The position numbers and the translations under genes were made by a program. Shown piece after piece: positions 20,245 through 30,753 of a DNA stretch of 64,000 bases (within the stretch, counting starts at the first letter, position 1; each line of letters starts with the position of its first letter). Source of the DNA: Jiella pelagia (GTDB taxonomy: Bacteria > Pseudomonadota > Alphaproteobacteria > Rhizobiales > Rhizobiaceae); assembly GCF_026898155.1 (NCBI RefSeq), contig NZ_CP114029.1, positions 4,444,001-4,508,000 of the forward strand, given 5' to 3'. The notes under the pieces were generated by a model. It saw only the letters and a program-made list of their open reading frames with translations. It had not been told where the DNA came from and searched no databases.

Positions 20245-20701
20245 CGTCCATCCATCCGCTGCGACCCTTCAGCTTGCGGCTGTTAGCATTCCGCGCCCCC
20301 CGCAACCAAGCCTTTTCCCGCCTTTGACTGCCCGTTTTCTCCCAATGGGCATACCGCCGTCCGGTGAGAGGACCTGGGCACCGGTGCCAGCCGGCGCCGG
20401 CGACCCGCATCCACGGTTCTTCCATGATTGCGCGGCCGATCAAGCGTCAAATAATTCCCGCAGTCGCAATCATCGTTGCTGCTACCTGCCGCCACGCCGC
20501 GGGTAATATTCAGGCAAAGTGACAGGCAGAGTGCCCCACGACTTGTCCGTGCGAAGTGAGGATGGTCGCTGCACTTGGCGCCAATGTTTGTTGTGTTATC
20601 TATGATTTGAAACTTTGTGTCGGCTGATTCGAGGTACAAGTCCCCCACCGGTTTCCTGCTCGCAGCCGGCTCGTTGCAACTGACTACGGAAGGCGCTTTT
20701 C
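20245..20701. other. gap between divergent purL and the output-domain gene
   Basis: No conserved frame. It should contain promoters in both directions; the rightward candidate is listed at 20575-20603. No riboswitch structure was recognised on the purL side. Confidence 0.4.
20575..20603 (+). promoter_or_regulatory. candidate promoter of the output-domain/histidine-kinase pair
   Basis: TTGGCG (20575-20580), 17-base spacer, ATCTAT (20598-20603), close to the alphaproteobacterial CTTGAC-N17-CTATAT form; it would give a leader of about 90 bases. Confidence 0.4.
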
Positions 20702-21274
20702 GTGGCTGATATCATACGCCCACCCGAAGTGCGGGCCGACGCGGTCCAGATCGCCGAGGTCGGGCTCGATCGTGACCGATTTCTGCGCAAGCTGGTCCGG
20801 GAGTTGAGCGGGACGATCGAGCGGGTGGTGGGTCTCGAAGATGCCAGCGGCTATGTCGCCACGGTCGGTGGCATCATGGGCGAGTGGCTGGACGAGGCCT
20901 ATCACGCCGAGCTTGGCGAAGGCGACTTCGACCCGGAAACGGTGGCGCGTATCTTCGTCGATCTGAAACGGCGCATCGAGGGCGGCTTTTACATCGTCGC
21001 GGTCGAGCCGGATCGGATCATCCTGCGCAATACCAGATGCCCCTTCGCCGAGGACGTCGTCGGCCGTCCGTCGCTCTGCATGATGACGTCAAATGTTTTC
21101 GGGCGCATCGCAGCCGACAATCTGGGTTATGCTCGCGTGCGGCTGAGCGAAGTGATCGCCAAAGGCGATCCGGAATGTCACGTCGTTGTCTACCTCACGC
21201 CGCAGGATGGGCTGGAAGCCGATGAACGGGAGTACTACCGTCTCAAGCCAGGCGATGATTTCGCCGGTCTCTGA
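20702..21274 (+). CDS. methanogen-output-domain-1 type signalling protein
   Basis: 190 residues, cytoplasmic. The chain resembles the output domain called metOD1: an N-terminal helical part (RDRFLRKLVRELSGTIERVVG), a GGIMGEWLDEAY segment, and a strand-rich C-terminal part containing LRNTRCPF and SLCMMTSNVFG with two Cys, as in the family. The domain is thought to bind a small molecule or transmit a signal; the ligand is unknown. The start is GTG 20702 with GGAAGG upstream. The stop lies 20 bases inside the next gene, a sensor kinase, so the two likely work as one system. Confidence 0.72.
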   Translation: MADIIRPPEVRADAVQIAEVGLDRDRFLRKLVRELSGTIERVVGLEDASGYVATVGGIMGEWLDEAYHAELGEGDFDPETVARIFVDLKRRIEGGFYIVAVEPDRIILRNTRCPFAEDVVGRPSLCMMTSNVFGRIAADNLGYARVRLSEVIAKGDPECHVVVYLTPQDGLEADEREYYRLKPGDDFAGL

Positions 21275-22400
21275 CTGCGGCGAGGCCGCTTCGGCCGCTC
21301 TGGCGGGCCAGATCCTGGCGCAGCTCGACGTCGAGATCATCGTCACGAATTCCGACGGGCACGTGGTCTACGCCAACCAGCGGGCGCAAATCGGTGCAGG
21401 ACTCAAGCCGCTGGCGCCGGCATCCGCGTCATTCACCGACTACTGGGTGATCGACGAGGCGGCGGACGGCGACCTGATGCGTCGTCTCGCGCGTTCCTCG
21501 TCGTGGCAGGGCATGCGGCTCGCCCGTCGCAGCGGACGCGATGCCGGCAAGCTCGTCCCTCTGCGAGGCCGCGGCTTTCTCGCCGAAACCCCTGTCGGGC
21601 GGGCCGTTCACGTCATGATCATGCAGGATCCGGGTCGGGGTCGTCAGTTCGACGAGCACCGGCAACTGATCCAGAAGCTCAATTCGGAACTGGCCCACCG
21701 CCGGCGCATGGAGCAGGCGCTGAAGAACCTTCTGGCGATGCAGAAGCGGTTGCACCGCGAACTCGTCCACCGTGTGAAGAACAATCTGACGCTGCTGATC
21801 TCCATGGTGACGGTCGGTCGGCGCAAATGCAAAGTGCCGGCGGCGGTCGAGCAGTTCAGGCAGCTCGAACACCGGATCATGTCGCTCGCGACCATCCACG
21901 AGCTTCTGGACCGCGAGCACGAGACCGACCACGTTGCCGCCGACAAGCTTCTCGGGCAGATCTGCAGCGAGTTGTCACGCTCCCTGGCGCCGCCGACGGT
22001 GACTCTGTCGTGCGATCTGGCGCCGATCAGGCTGCACATCTACGAGGCGACGCCGCTTGGCCTGATCGTCAACGAACTTGCCACCAACGCGGTCAAGCAT
22101 GCCTTTCCCGATGGGAGAGCCGGGCATGTGGCCGTCTCGCTGACAGCCGCCGCCGATGGGACCGTCAGCGTGACGATCGCCGACGACGGGGTTGGACTTG
22201 GCGGGCAGGGCTCGACGGCGCAGGGCTCCGGCAGCGCCATCGTCCACGCGCTGGCATCGCAGTTGAAAGCCAAGCTGACTCGGATCGAGGACGCAGGGAC
22301 GACCTGGCAGGTCGTCTTCAAGCCGCAAAAAAGCGATGGCGCGGAGGCGCAGGGCGAATATTCGCCGCTATCCAGTCATCCGACCGTCACGTCGTGGTGA
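21255..22400 (+). CDS. sensor histidine kinase, HisKA_2/HWE type, with N-terminal PAS-like domain
   Basis: 381 residues, no membrane span. The N terminus (about 15-130) contains LAQLDVEIIVTNSDGHVVYAN, a PAS-type start (quoted by VEIIVTNSDGHVVYAN). A coiled segment leads to the phosphoacceptor helix LHRELVHRVKNNLTLLISMV (His about 175), then the ATPase domain with N box NELATNAVKHAF and a short ADDGVGLGG G box. Kinases of this group serve general-stress or light responses in Alphaproteobacteria. The ATG at 21255 overlaps the preceding gene by 20 bases; an open frame reaches further upstream but only as overlap. No response regulator is adjacent. Confidence 0.87.
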   Translation: MISPVSDCGEAASAALAGQILAQLDVEIIVTNSDGHVVYANQRAQIGAGLKPLAPASASFTDYWVIDEAADGDLMRRLARSSSWQGMRLARRSGRDAGKLVPLRGRGFLAETPVGRAVHVMIMQDPGRGRQFDEHRQLIQKLNSELAHRRRMEQALKNLLAMQKRLHRELVHRVKNNLTLLISMVTVGRRKCKVPAAVEQFRQLEHRIMSLATIHELLDREHETDHVAADKLLGQICSELSRSLAPPTVTLSCDLAPIRLHIYEATPLGLIVNELATNAVKHAFPDGRAGHVAVSLTAAADGTVSVTIADDGVGLGGQGSTAQGSGSAIVHALASQLKAKLTRIEDAGTTWQVVFKPQKSDGAEAQGEYSPLSSHPTVTSW

Positions 22401-22920
22401 CCCAGCTGAGACGCGCCGCACGGCACGGCGCGGCATCGGCCGGCCGGCGCATGACCAGCGTCTCGTCGTCGACCTGGCTGATGGGCCCGCCGGAAAGCCG
22501 CTGCGGCATCAGGATGAGGACATAGTCGTAGCCGGCGCCCTTGCGGGCGGGCGAGCGGAGGCAGAGGCCGTACCCATCGACGGTTCCGACGGACAGGAAG
22601 GTCGTCGCCCGCTCGGCCCTGCGGCGGCGGAAGACGCCGGCCGCCGTAGCGTCGGCATAGGCGATCTCGGCGGAAGAAGGCGCGCCGCCGCCCGTTGCGA
22701 TGCTGGCGGTCGAAAACTCCGGCGTCTCCTGTAAAGCCGCGGAGGGACGCGCAGCCGTCGCCGACGCGGCCACATCGCTGCCGATCCGCGACGCCGTGTC
22801 CGCCGTCTCGACATTCGGCAACGGGCGAAGGGACGGCATATCCGGGGCGCCGCCGCTCGCGCATGCGGGCAAGGCGAGTGTCGCGATAATGACAAGACAG
22901 AGGGGCGGGCGGGCGCTCAT
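22387..22920 (-). CDS. lipoprotein of unknown function
   Basis: 177 residues. The N terminus MSARPPLCLVIIATLALPACASG ends in a lipobox (LPAC), so the mature protein should be lipid-anchored. A low-complexity Ala/Ser/Thr stretch (about 30-75) leads to a compact domain with GYGLCLRSPARKGAGYDYVLI and a C-terminal Cys, probably disulfide-bonded. Family not recognised. The 3' end overlaps the kinase gene on the other strand by 14 bases. The GAGGCTC at 22921-22927 lies in the six-base gap to the next lipoprotein gene and may hide another inserted base. Confidence 0.72.
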   Translation of the reverse strand: MSARPPLCLVIIATLALPACASGGAPDMPSLRPLPNVETADTASRIGSDVAASATAARPSAALQETPEFSTASIATGGGAPSSAEIAYADATAAGVFRRRRAERATTFLSVGTVDGYGLCLRSPARKGAGYDYVLILMPQRLSGGPISQVDDETLVMRRPADAAPCRAARLSWVTTT

Positions 22921-22925
22921 GAGGC

Positions 22926-23326
22926 TCAGGCCGCGCAGCCGTTATCGCCGGCCGTCCAGCGCCCGAGATCGGCCTCGACGCGCCCGCCGAGGGGTTCGCT
23001 CGTCAGGGGGCCGTAGGTGTCGATCCGCGCCGATCCGCGGAGGCCTTCGACGACGAGGAGCGGGCGCGCCTCTGGCTGGCCCTTGGGAACAAGGAGAAAG
23101 CGCGGCTTGCCGGAAAAGGAGGAGAGTTCCGGCGCCAGCGAGTAGCGCGCGAAGGCCGGGTCCTTCGACTTGAACCAGCAGCGATTGGCGTTGAGGGTCA
23201 GCCGCTCCATCCGGTCGAGGCCGGTGTCGGCCTTCGCCCTGGCAGGTGCGGCCGGGGGGCGGCGCAGGCGGAAAGTGCTACGAGTGACAGGAGGGCGATG
23301 ATCGCAAGCGGCGTCTGATGGCGCAC
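22926..23326 (-). CDS. lipoprotein of unknown function (frameshifted in a G run)
   Basis: The GTG at 23326 (GAGGAA 6 bases upstream, 11 bases after the purQ stop) starts VRHQTPLAIIALLSLVALSACAAP, a lipoprotein signal with lipobox LSAC. The rest, RMERLTLNANRCWFKSKDPAF to DNGCAA, is one frame over. Adding one G to the run of six near 23250 (plus strand) joins them as SACAAPPAAPARAKADTG and gives 133 residues. This is not a GAGCTC site; it looks like a homopolymer-length error. The mature domain has two Cys and is of unknown family. It follows purQ and may be co-transcribed with it. Confidence 0.65.
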
Positions 23327-23336
23327 CGGCGCTTCC

Positions 23337-24017
23337 TCAGGCCGCAACGCTCTGCGAGACGCCAAGCGCGCTCTCGAAGATGCCGCGCCCGTCGGTGCCG
23401 CCATGCTCCGGCTCGATCAGGTTTTCCGGATGCGGCATCATGCCGAGGACGTTGCCGGCCGCATTGACGATGCCGGCGATGTCGTTGATCGCGCCGTTCG
23501 GGTTCGTGCCCTCGGCATAGCGGAAGACGATCCGGTCGTTATCCCGAAGGTCTTTCAGCGTCGCCTCGTCGGCGAAGTAATTGCCGTCGTGATGGGCGAC
23601 GGGGCAGCGGATGATCTGGCCTTGGCCATAGGCGGAGGTGAATCTCGTCCGGGCGTTGACCACCTCGAGCTTCACCTCGCGGCAGACGAAGCGCAAGGCC
23701 GCGTTGCGCATCAGCGCGCCGGGCAGGAGCCCCGCCTCGCAGAGGATCTGGAAGCCGTTGCAGACGCCGAGGACCGGCATGCCCTTGGCCGCAGCCTCGG
23801 CGACGGCCCGCATCACCGGCGAACGGGCGGCGATGGCGCCGGCCCGCAGATAGTCGCCGAAGGAAAAGCCGCCGGGAACGACGACGAGATCGACGTCGGG
23901 CAGGGAGGTCTCGGTCTGCCAGACGGTCTGCGGCGCCTTGCCGGTGATCGTCCTCAGTGCCGCGATCATGTCGCGGTCGCGGTTGAGGCCGGGAAGAAGG
24001 ACGACGGCGGTTTTCAT
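23337..24017 (-). CDS. purQ: phosphoribosylformylglycinamidine synthase, glutaminase subunit
   Basis: Supplies ammonia from glutamine to PurL. 226 residues, class I glutamine amidotransferase fold. The nucleophile Cys is in GVCNGFQIL (about 86), the His/Glu of the triad in MMPHPENL (about 203). [13 protein letters not shown] is the oxyanion-loop region. The start [10 protein letters not shown] follows purS by 11 bases. The order purC, purS, purQ on one strand is the usual rhizobial one. Confidence 0.96.
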   Translation of the reverse strand: MKTAVVLLPGLNRDRDMIAALRTITGKAPQTVWQTETSLPDVDLVVVPGGFSFGDYLRAGAIAARSPVMRAVAEAAAKGMPVLGVCNGFQILCEAGLLPGALMRNAALRFVCREVKLEVVNARTRFTSAYGQGQIIRCPVAHHDGNYFADEATLKDLRDNDRIVFRYAEGTNPNGAINDIAGIVNAAGNVLGMMPHPENLIEPEHGGTDGRGIFESALGVSQSVAA

Positions 24018-24028
24018 CTGGACGCCTC

Positions 24029-24271
24029 TCAGACGATCTCGACCGAATAGTTCTCGATCACCGTGTTGGCGAGAAGCTGCGCGCACATCGCGTCGAGCCT
24101 GGTCTTGGCGCTGGCCGCATCGTCGCCTTCGAGGGTGACGTCGAAGACCTTGCCCTGGCGCACTTGTCCGACGCCATCGATGCCGAGATTGGACAGGGCG
24201 GATTCGATCGCCTTGCCCTGCGGGTCGAGGACGCCGGTCTTCAGCGTGACGATGATGCGGGCCTTGATCAT
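24029..24271 (-). CDS. purS: phosphoribosylformylglycinamidine synthase subunit PurS
   Basis: 80-residue structural subunit that joins PurL and PurQ. It begins [26 protein letters not shown] and carries [17 protein letters not shown] and the C-terminal [10 protein letters not shown], all typical. purQ follows after 11 bases. Confidence 0.95.
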   Translation of the reverse strand: MIKARIIVTLKTGVLDPQGKAIESALSNLGIDGVGQVRQGKVFDVTLEGDDAASAKTRLDAMCAQLLANTVIENYSVEIV

Positions 24272-24365
24272 TGGTCTTCTGCGGTCCTGTGGGCAGGAAT
24301 GCGTCGTTCGCTGGAATAGACCAGCTTGAGTGCCGGTGCCGGCTGTTTCACGGGCCTTCGCCGCT

Positions 24366-25130
24366 TCACTTGACCAACACCGGCCCGGAGGGGCGGGGCG
24401 GCTCGTTTTCGTTCATGATGCCGAGCCGGCGTGCGACTTCCTGATAGGCCTCGACCAGCCCGCCCATGTCGCGGCGGAAGCGGTCCTTGTCCAGCTTGTC
24501 CTGGGTCTGGACGTCCCACAGGCGGCAACTGTCCGGCGAGATCTCGTCGGCAACGACGATGCGCATCATGTCGCCCTCGAACAGGCGGCCGGTCTCGATC
24601 TTGAAGTCGACGAGCTGGATGCCGACGCCGAGGAAGAGGCCGGAGAGGAAGTCGTTGACGCGGATGGCCAGCGCCATGATGTCGTCGATTTCCTGCGGGC
24701 TCGCCCAGCCGAAAGCCGTGATGTGCTCTTCGGAAACCAGCGGATCGTCGAGCGCGTCGGCCTTGTAGTAGAATTCGATGATCGAGCGCGGCAGGACGGT
24801 GCCTTCCTCGATGCCGAGGCGCTTGGCCAGGGAGCCTGCGGCGACGTTGCGCACGACCACCTCGAGCGGGATGATCTCGACTTCCTTGATCAGCTGCTCG
24901 CGCATGTTGAGCCGGCGGATGAAGTGCGTCGGGATGCCCATCTTGTTCAGATGGGTGAAGACATATTCCGAGATCCGGTTGTTCAGGACGCCCTTGCCGT
25001 CGACAACCTCGTGCTTCTTCTTGTTGAAGGCCGTCGCGTCGTCCTTGAAGAACTGGACGAGGGTACCGGGTTCGGGGCCTTCGTAAAGAATCTTGCCCTT
25101 GCCTTCATAAATTCGGCGACGACGTGTCAT
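24366..25130 (-). CDS. purC: phosphoribosylaminoimidazole-succinocarboxamide synthase
   Basis: SAICAR synthetase, 254 residues. Motifs: [14 protein letters not shown] at the start, [11 protein letters not shown] (ATP binding), [19 protein letters not shown] (quoted by [12 protein letters not shown]), [12 protein letters not shown] and [13 protein letters not shown]. The last two are the metal- and substrate-binding signatures. The ATG at 25130 is chosen because upstream in-frame residues have no homology; the ribosome binding site is weak. A 94-base gap separates it from purS. Confidence 0.95.
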   Translation of the reverse strand: MTRRRRIYEGKGKILYEGPEPGTLVQFFKDDATAFNKKKHEVVDGKGVLNNRISEYVFTHLNKMGIPTHFIRRLNMREQLIKEVEIIPLEVVVRNVAAGSLAKRLGIEEGTVLPRSIIEFYYKADALDDPLVSEEHITAFGWASPQEIDDIMALAIRVNDFLSGLFLGVGIQLVDFKIETGRLFEGDMMRIVVADEISPDSCRLWDVQTQDKLDKDRFRRDMGGLVEAYQEVARRLGIMNENEPPRPSGPVLVK

Positions 25131-25498
25131 CAGAAGTACTCTATCGTAGTAAGGCTCCGCCCGGCGGGAATCGCCTGAGAACGTGCACATATCGACCGGG
25201 TCAATAGACCAAAAGGTCCGGCATCACAATCGGCCGAGCCGTTGCGAGGAAGGATGTGGTGGGTTCGTCCACCGATTGCCAGCTTCCGCCTCCGGTGCGT
25301 CCAGGGTCCGGTCCTTCGCGGCGGCGCCCGGATCTGCCGCCGCTTTGGCTGCCAAGACCTTCGATCGCCACCCGGCCCGCATCGCATCGACAGCTGTCAT
25401 CAAGCGGTTGCGGGCGACGCTTAGTCCCGCAAGGCTACGCGATTTGTGGTGATTGGCGGCGGGCACGGGGCTCGTCTTGGCGATCGTGCTCGAGCGTT
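25131..25498. other. gap between purC and tRNA-Cys
   Basis: No conserved frame on either strand; several short open frames look like GC-rich chance. It presumably holds the purC promoter on the minus strand; I see no clear minus-35/minus-10 pair. Confidence 0.35.
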
Positions 25499-25572
25499 TG
25501 GAGGCCTCGGAGGGAATCGAACCCCCGTGCAAGGATTTGCAGTCCTCTGCGTAACCACTCCGCCACGAGGCC
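25499..25572 (-). tRNA. tRNA-Cys (GCA)
   Basis: Read on the minus strand it folds as a cloverleaf: acceptor GGCCTCG paired with CGAGGCC, D arm GGCGGAGTGGTTACGC, anticodon loop ACTGCAAAT with GCA, T arm GGGGGTTCGATTCCCTC (one mismatch tolerated), discriminator U and an encoded CCA. A U discriminator and GCA anticodon identify Cys. The gene is single, with no neighbour tRNA. Confidence 0.97.
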
Positions 25573-25808
25573 TCAACGGCGCCCTACCTACTGATACGCC
25601 TGACGTTTCGCAAGAGGGCGATTGCGTCAGGTGGAGAAAAGACGTGGTGGCGTGCGCGGCCGCGAGCACAGAGAGATGATCCGCGGCGGCCCGCGGCTTA
25701 AGGTCTGACCGGTCGGGCCGGTCGAACGGCTGCGCAAGTCAGAGGCATGCGCCAAAAGCGCAGTGAGTGGCCAGGACCTTTCAAATTTCTTGCTTTCGCC
25801 ACAGTCGG

Positions 25809-25824
25809 TTAACCGACGCTTAAC
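25809..25824 (+). promoter_or_regulatory. CtrA-type binding site upstream of ddl-ftsQAZ
   Basis: TTAA-CCGACGC-TTAAC matches the full TTAA-N7-TTAAC consensus for the cell-cycle regulator CtrA. It is 58 bases before the ddl start. CtrA control of the ftsQA(Z) region is established in Caulobacter and supported in Sinorhizobium; here it is inferred from sequence only. Confidence 0.6.
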
Positions 25825-25881
25825 CATCGGTCTGCGAAAGATTGATTCAAACCCTTCGTTAATTCTTGGGTAGTGGGTCTT

Positions 25882-26805
25882 ATGGCGAAGCATGTGGCGG
25901 TCTTGATGGGTGGATTCTCCTCGGAGCGGCCGGTGAGCCTCTCTTCGGGGAAGGCCTGCGCCGACGCGATCGAGTCGCTCGGCCATCGCGTCACCCGGCT
26001 CGATGTCGGCCGCGACGTCGCAGAGCGGCTCGCCGAGATCACCCCGGACGTCGCCTTCAACGCGCTGCACGGCCCGTTCGGCGAGGACGGCACGATCCAG
26101 GGTATCCTCGAATATCTTCAGATTCCCTATACTCATTCCGGCGTTCTCGCCTCGGCCTTGGCGATGCACAAGGAGCGAGCGAAGATCGTCGCCAAGGCGG
26201 CTGGCGTTCCGGTGGCCGAGGCTCGCGTGCTGCATCGTCTCGACGCAGCGCCCGCCCATGTCCTGTCGCCACCCTACGTCATCAAGCCGGTTGCCGAAGG
26301 ATCGAGCTTCGGTGTCCTGATCGTGCGCGAGGATCAGTCGAAGCCGCCGCAGGAGCTTTATTCGAACGACTGGCCCTATGGCGACACGGTGATGGTCGAG
26401 CGTTACGTCCATGGCCGCGAACTCACCTGCGCGGTGATGGGCAACGTCGCCCTCGACGTCTGCGAGATCGTGCCCGAGGGCCACGCCTTCTACGACTACG
26501 ATTCGAAATACGCGCCCGGCGGCTCCCACCACGTCGTGCCGGCGGAGGTTCCCAAGAAGGTGGCGCGGCGCATCCAAGAGTATTCGCTGGCTGCGCACAA
26601 GGCGATGGGCTGCAGGGGCGTCAGCCGCTCCGACTTTCGCTATGACGACCGCTTCGGCGAAGGCGGCGAATTGATCTGGCTGGAGGTCAACACCCAGCCC
26701 GGCATGACGTCGACCTCGCTCGTACCCGACATCGCGCGGGCTGCCGGACACAGCTTCGAGGACCTCATCGGCTGGATGGTGGAGGACGCCTCTTGCGCCC
26801 GCTGA
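25882..26805 (+). CDS. ddl: D-alanine--D-alanine ligase
   Basis: Makes the D-Ala-D-Ala dipeptide for peptidoglycan. 307 residues, ATP-grasp fold: [17 protein letters not shown] (N-terminal), [13 protein letters not shown] (ATP binding), ELTCAVMG, and the active-site [15 protein letters not shown] near the end. The start is ATG 25882 ([11 protein letters not shown]); GTG 25873 is possible. It overlaps ftsQ by 13 bases and heads the division gene run. Confidence 0.95.
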   Translation: MAKHVAVLMGGFSSERPVSLSSGKACADAIESLGHRVTRLDVGRDVAERLAEITPDVAFNALHGPFGEDGTIQGILEYLQIPYTHSGVLASALAMHKERAKIVAKAAGVPVAEARVLHRLDAAPAHVLSPPYVIKPVAEGSSFGVLIVREDQSKPPQELYSNDWPYGDTVMVERYVHGRELTCAVMGNVALDVCEIVPEGHAFYDYDSKYAPGGSHHVVPAEVPKKVARRIQEYSLAAHKAMGCRGVSRSDFRYDDRFGEGGELIWLEVNTQPGMTSTSLVPDIARAAGHSFEDLIGWMVEDASCAR

Positions 26806-27701
26806 ACCACCGGACCGATTTCGACGGCAGCTGGACCGGCACCCGGATGCCGCTGTTCATGAGCCGCATGGCACGCCGGATGACCGGCCTTGTTGCCACC
26901 GCATCCACGTTGCGGCTGCCGAGTTTCGGCGCGCTCGCCACCGTCGTCGTCGGTGGCGCCATCGTCTACGGCGTCTCGGCCGGCGGCCACACAGCCGCGG
27001 TCATGGACGGCTTCGGCCAGCCGCTCGGCTTTTCGATCGAGAAGGTCTCGGTTCGCGGCAACAGCGAGACGTCGGAAATCGACGTCCTGCAGGCGCTCTG
27101 GCAGACCGGCTCGCAGACGCTTCTTTCGCTCGATCCGACCGAGGCCCGGCAGACGCTGGAATCGATGCCGTGGATCGACCGCGCCTCGGTCTCGAAGATC
27201 TTCCCGGACCGGGTGACCATCGATCTTAACGAGCACCGGCCCTACGCGATCTGGCAGAGCGACAAGTCCTTCTACGTCGTCAATCGCGAGGGCAAGAAGA
27301 TCGTCCCCTACATGCCGGGCCGCTTCGACGCCCTGCCGGTGATCGTCGGCGAGGGCGCGGCGGGCGCTGCTGCCGGCATCCTCGACGATATGGAAGGGTT
27401 TCCCGAGTTTCGCGCAAGGGTGCGCGCGTACATTCGCGTGGGCAGTCGCCGCTGGGACCTCGACCTGAAGAATGGCGTCACCATTCGGCTGCCGGAAGAA
27501 AAACCCATGGAGGCCGTGGCGCAGGTCGTGCGGATGGACAGGGAGAACACGCTGCTCGAGCGCGACATCGCCATGGTCGACATGCGCCTGTCCGATCGGG
27601 TCGTTGTCCGGTTGACGGAAGATTCCCTGAAGCGGCGCAAGCAGCGCCTCGAAGAACGCGCGAAGCTGATCAAGCGCCTTGGCAAGGATAAGCCGGTATG
27701 A
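26793..27701 (+). CDS. ftsQ: cell division protein FtsQ
   Basis: Bitopic divisome protein, 302 residues. Cytoplasmic N terminus rich in Arg, one membrane span (about 48-68), POTRA domain starting at [20 protein letters not shown], then the FtsQ domain with [21 protein letters not shown] and EHRPYAIWQ. The start is an unusual TTG at 26793 with GGAGG 7 bases before it, lying inside the ddl end. The stop overlaps the ftsA start (ATGA). Confidence 0.93.
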   Translation: MRPLNHRTDFDGSWTGTRMPLFMSRMARRMTGLVATASTLRLPSFGALATVVVGGAIVYGVSAGGHTAAVMDGFGQPLGFSIEKVSVRGNSETSEIDVLQALWQTGSQTLLSLDPTEARQTLESMPWIDRASVSKIFPDRVTIDLNEHRPYAIWQSDKSFYVVNREGKKIVPYMPGRFDALPVIVGEGAAGAAAGILDDMEGFPEFRARVRAYIRVGSRRWDLDLKNGVTIRLPEEKPMEAVAQVVRMDRENTLLERDIAMVDMRLSDRVVVRLTEDSLKRRKQRLEERAKLIKRLGKDKPV

Positions 27702-29027
27702 GTCTGTTCGGTTTCGGCAAATCCGATCTGCCCCGGATCAAGGCGCTGCCGCCGCGCCGCTCCCGGGTAATCTCCGTCCTCGACGTCGGTTCGGAGAAGA
27801 TCTCCTGCCTGATCGCGCGGCTGCGTCCGCGGATCGCCGGGGAGATGCTCCCCGATCGCTCGCACACGATCGAAGTGCTGGGCGTCGGCCATCATCGTTC
27901 GCGTGGCATCAAGGCCGGCGCCGTCGTCGATATCGCGGCGGCCGAGATGGCGATCCGCCAATGCGTCGATGCCGCCGAGCGGATGGCCGGGCTGACGGTG
28001 GAATCGCTGATCGTCTCGCTCACCGCGGGCCGGCTGAAGAGCCAGCGCCGCCGGGCCGATACCGAGGTCGTCGGCGAGGTTTCGGCGGCCGATCTCTCGC
28101 GCGTCACCGCCAGGGCGGCCCGGATGCCCCTCGAAGAGGGACGCGTGGCGCTGCACTCCACCATCTACGACATGCAGCTGGACGACGACGCCGGGCTGGA
28201 AAACCCCGTCGGGATGACCGGCGAGCGGCTGTCGTCCAACCTCCACGTCCTGTCGGCGGAGATCGCTCCGCTGCGCAATCTGGAAGCCGCGATCAACCGG
28301 GCGCAGCTCGTCGTCGAGGCCTTCGTCGCGACGCCCTATGCCAGTGCTCTCGCCACCATGGTCGAGGACGAGGCCGCGATGGGTTCGGCCTGCATCGACA
28401 TGGGCTCGGGCGCCACCACTATCGCCATCTTCCAGAACGGCCGCTTCGTCTATGCCGACCAGATCGCCGTCGGCGGCTCCAACATCACCATGGACCTCGC
28501 CCGCGGCCTGTCGATCAGCCCGGCGGACGCCGAGCGGATCAAGGTCATGCACGGCTCGACGATGGCCGAGGCTCCTCGACGACACCGGCGAGCCGATCAC
28601 CGTCACGCCGCTCGGCGAGAGCGGCGACGCCCATCCGATCGTCGTCAAGCGCTCCCTGTTGACCAAGATCATTCGTCCGCGAGCCGAAGAGACGCTGGAG
28701 CTGGTGCGCGACCGGCTGAATGCCTCGGGCCTCGGCCACGTCATCGGCAAGCGCGTCATCCTGACCGGCGGCGCCAGCCAGCTGGCCGGCCTTGCCGAAA
28801 CGGCCCGCATCGTCCTGCAGCGGAACGTCAGGCTCGGGCGACCGCTGGGTGTTACGGGACTCAATCCATCGAGCAAGGGGCCCGGCTTTTCCACCGCCGT
28901 CGGTCTCTTGATCTATCCGCAGGTTGCCCACCGCGAATACGTCGCGGAGCGATCGATCGCCTTCCAGGCAGTTGAAAAGGCCATGGAGGGGGGCCGGTTC
29001 GGCTCCTGGCTGCGACGGGCGCTGTGA
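27698..29027 (+). CDS. ftsA: cell division protein FtsA (frameshifted at 28568-28574)
   Basis: Actin-like membrane tether of FtsZ; 442 residues after correction. The first part (to KVMHGSTMAE) and the second (DTGEPITVTPLGES onward) are in adjacent frames, joined at GAGGCTC 28568-28574; GAGCTC gives STMAELLDDTGEP. Features: SVLDVGSEKISCLIA (phosphate 1), the 1C domain, IDMGSGATTIAIF, LTGGASQLAGL, and the C-terminal amphipathic membrane helix (GSWLRRAL end). Loss of FtsA would be lethal or close to it in this group, so the break is very likely a sequence error. ATG 27698 overlaps ftsQ by four bases. Confidence 0.94.
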
Positions 29028-29154
29028 GGCGAGGGCACGGCGGGCGCCGTGCCGAAGGGAAAACACGGTGCGCGCCGCGCGCCCTGGAGAGAATGGCAAA
29101 GAACGGCCGCGCGGCGAGACGGCCTTATTGCGAATCTGAAAGAGGAATGAGGGC

Positions 29155-30723
29155 ATGAGTATCACCTTGAAGAAGCCGGACATCACCGAACTGAAGCCCC
29201 GCATCACCGTCTTCGGTGTCGGTGGCGGTGGCTGCAATGCGGTCAACAACATGATCAGTGCCGGCCTCGAGGGGGTCGACTTCGTGATCGCCAACACCGA
29301 CGCCCAGGCGCTGCGGTCTTCGCGTGCCGAGCGGATCATCCAGATGGGCGTCGCCGTCACCGAGGGTCTCGGCGCCGGCTCCCAGCCGGAGGTCGGCCGG
29401 GCTGCGGCGGAGGAATCGATCGACGAGATCTGCGATCATCTCCTCGGCTCGCACATGTGCTTCGTCACCGCCGGCATGGGCGGCGGCACCGGCACGGGCG
29501 CTGCCCCGGTCGTGGCGCGCGCGGCGCGTGAAAAGGGCATCCTCACGGTCGGCGTCGTCACCAAGCCGTTCCACTTCGAGGGCCAGCGCCGGCTGCGCAT
29601 CGCCGAGCAGGGCATCGAGGAACTGCAGAAGAACGTCGACACGCTGATCGTCATTCCGAACCAGAACCTCTTCCGCATCGCCAACGACAAGACCACCTTC
29701 GCCGACGCCTTCGCGATGGCCGACCAGGTGCTCTACTCGGGCGTCGCCTGCATCACCGACCTGATGGTCAAGGAAGGCCTGATCAACCTCGACTTCGCCG
29801 ACGTCCGTTCGGTGATGCGCGAGATGGGCAAGGCGATGATGGGCACCGGCGAAGCGTCCGGCGAGGGCCGCGCGATGGCCGCCGCCGAGGCCGCGATCGC
29901 CAACCCGCTGCTCGACGAGACCTCGATGAAGGGCGCCAAGGGCCTCCTGATCTCGATCACCGGCGGCCGCGACCTGACCCTGTTTGAAGTCGACGAGGCG
30001 GCGACCCGCATCCGCGAAGAGGTCGATCAGGACGCCAACATCATCCTCGGCGCCACCTTCGACGAGAATCTCGAGGGCGTGATCCGCGTGTCGGTCGTCG
30101 CGACCGGCATCGACAAGAGCGAAGTCGAGATGGCGGCGCGCCCGACGATGACGGCCAGCCAGACGGCCTTCGTGTCGCAGCAGCGGGTCTCGGCCCAGGC
30201 CGCCCAGGCGCCGCAGTCGGCGGTCCAGCACGCCCCGGCGGCCGCCGCCCAGGCCGCGCCTGCCAATGTGGCCGAAGAGGAGCCGGAGATCGAGGACGCC
30301 TTCTCCGCGGCGCTTGCCGCCGAGATTGCCCATGTCGCTCCGCAGCCCTCGGCCCGCCCGACGGTGTCGAGCGCCGAAACGGCGTCTGAGCCGGTCCCGT
30401 CGCCGCGCATGCCCCGCGTCGAGGACTTCCCGCCGGTGGTGCGTGGCGAGATCGAGCAGCGTGCGTCGGCTGGCGAACAGCCAGCTGACGAGCGCGGCGC
30501 CATGGGCCTGTTGCGCAGGCTGACCACGGGCTTGTCGCGCCGCGAGGACGAGGAGCATCATGCAGCCGAGCCGGCGGCGCGCCGCGCCCATGTCGAGCCG
30601 AACCCGTATGCACCGCGCCGCGTCGCGTCCGACTCGGCCGCCCGCCCGGCGACGGCCACCCGGCCCGTCAGCGAAGAGGACCAGCTCGACATTCCTGCGT
30701 TCCTGAGGCGCCAAGCCAACTGA
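29155..30723 (+). CDS. ftsZ: cell division protein FtsZ
   Basis: Tubulin-like GTPase that forms the Z ring. 522 residues, longer than the E. coli protein because of the extended Ala/Pro-rich linker (about 330-500) usual in Rhizobiales. GTP-binding signature GGGTGTG at about 109-115; T3 loop [13 protein letters not shown]; synergy loop [11 protein letters not shown]. The C-terminal peptide [11 protein letters not shown] is the FtsA/ZipA contact. It starts 127 bases after ftsA, with GAGGAATGAGGGC before the ATG. A terminator follows at 30754-30784. Confidence 0.97.
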   Translation: MSITLKKPDITELKPRITVFGVGGGGCNAVNNMISAGLEGVDFVIANTDAQALRSSRAERIIQMGVAVTEGLGAGSQPEVGRAAAEESIDEICDHLLGSHMCFVTAGMGGGTGTGAAPVVARAAREKGILTVGVVTKPFHFEGQRRLRIAEQGIEELQKNVDTLIVIPNQNLFRIANDKTTFADAFAMADQVLYSGVACITDLMVKEGLINLDFADVRSVMREMGKAMMGTGEASGEGRAMAAAEAAIANPLLDETSMKGAKGLLISITGGRDLTLFEVDEAATRIREEVDQDANIILGATFDENLEGVIRVSVVATGIDKSEVEMAARPTMTASQTAFVSQQRVSAQAAQAPQSAVQHAPAAAAQAAPANVAEEEPEIEDAFSAALAAEIAHVAPQPSARPTVSSAETASEPVPSPRMPRVEDFPPVVRGEIEQRASAGEQPADERGAMGLLRRLTTGLSRREDEEHHAAEPAARRAHVEPNPYAPRRVASDSAARPATATRPVSEEDQLDIPAFLRRQAN

Positions 30724-30753
30724 TCGCCCGCCCATGTTGCGGTGATGTTACAG

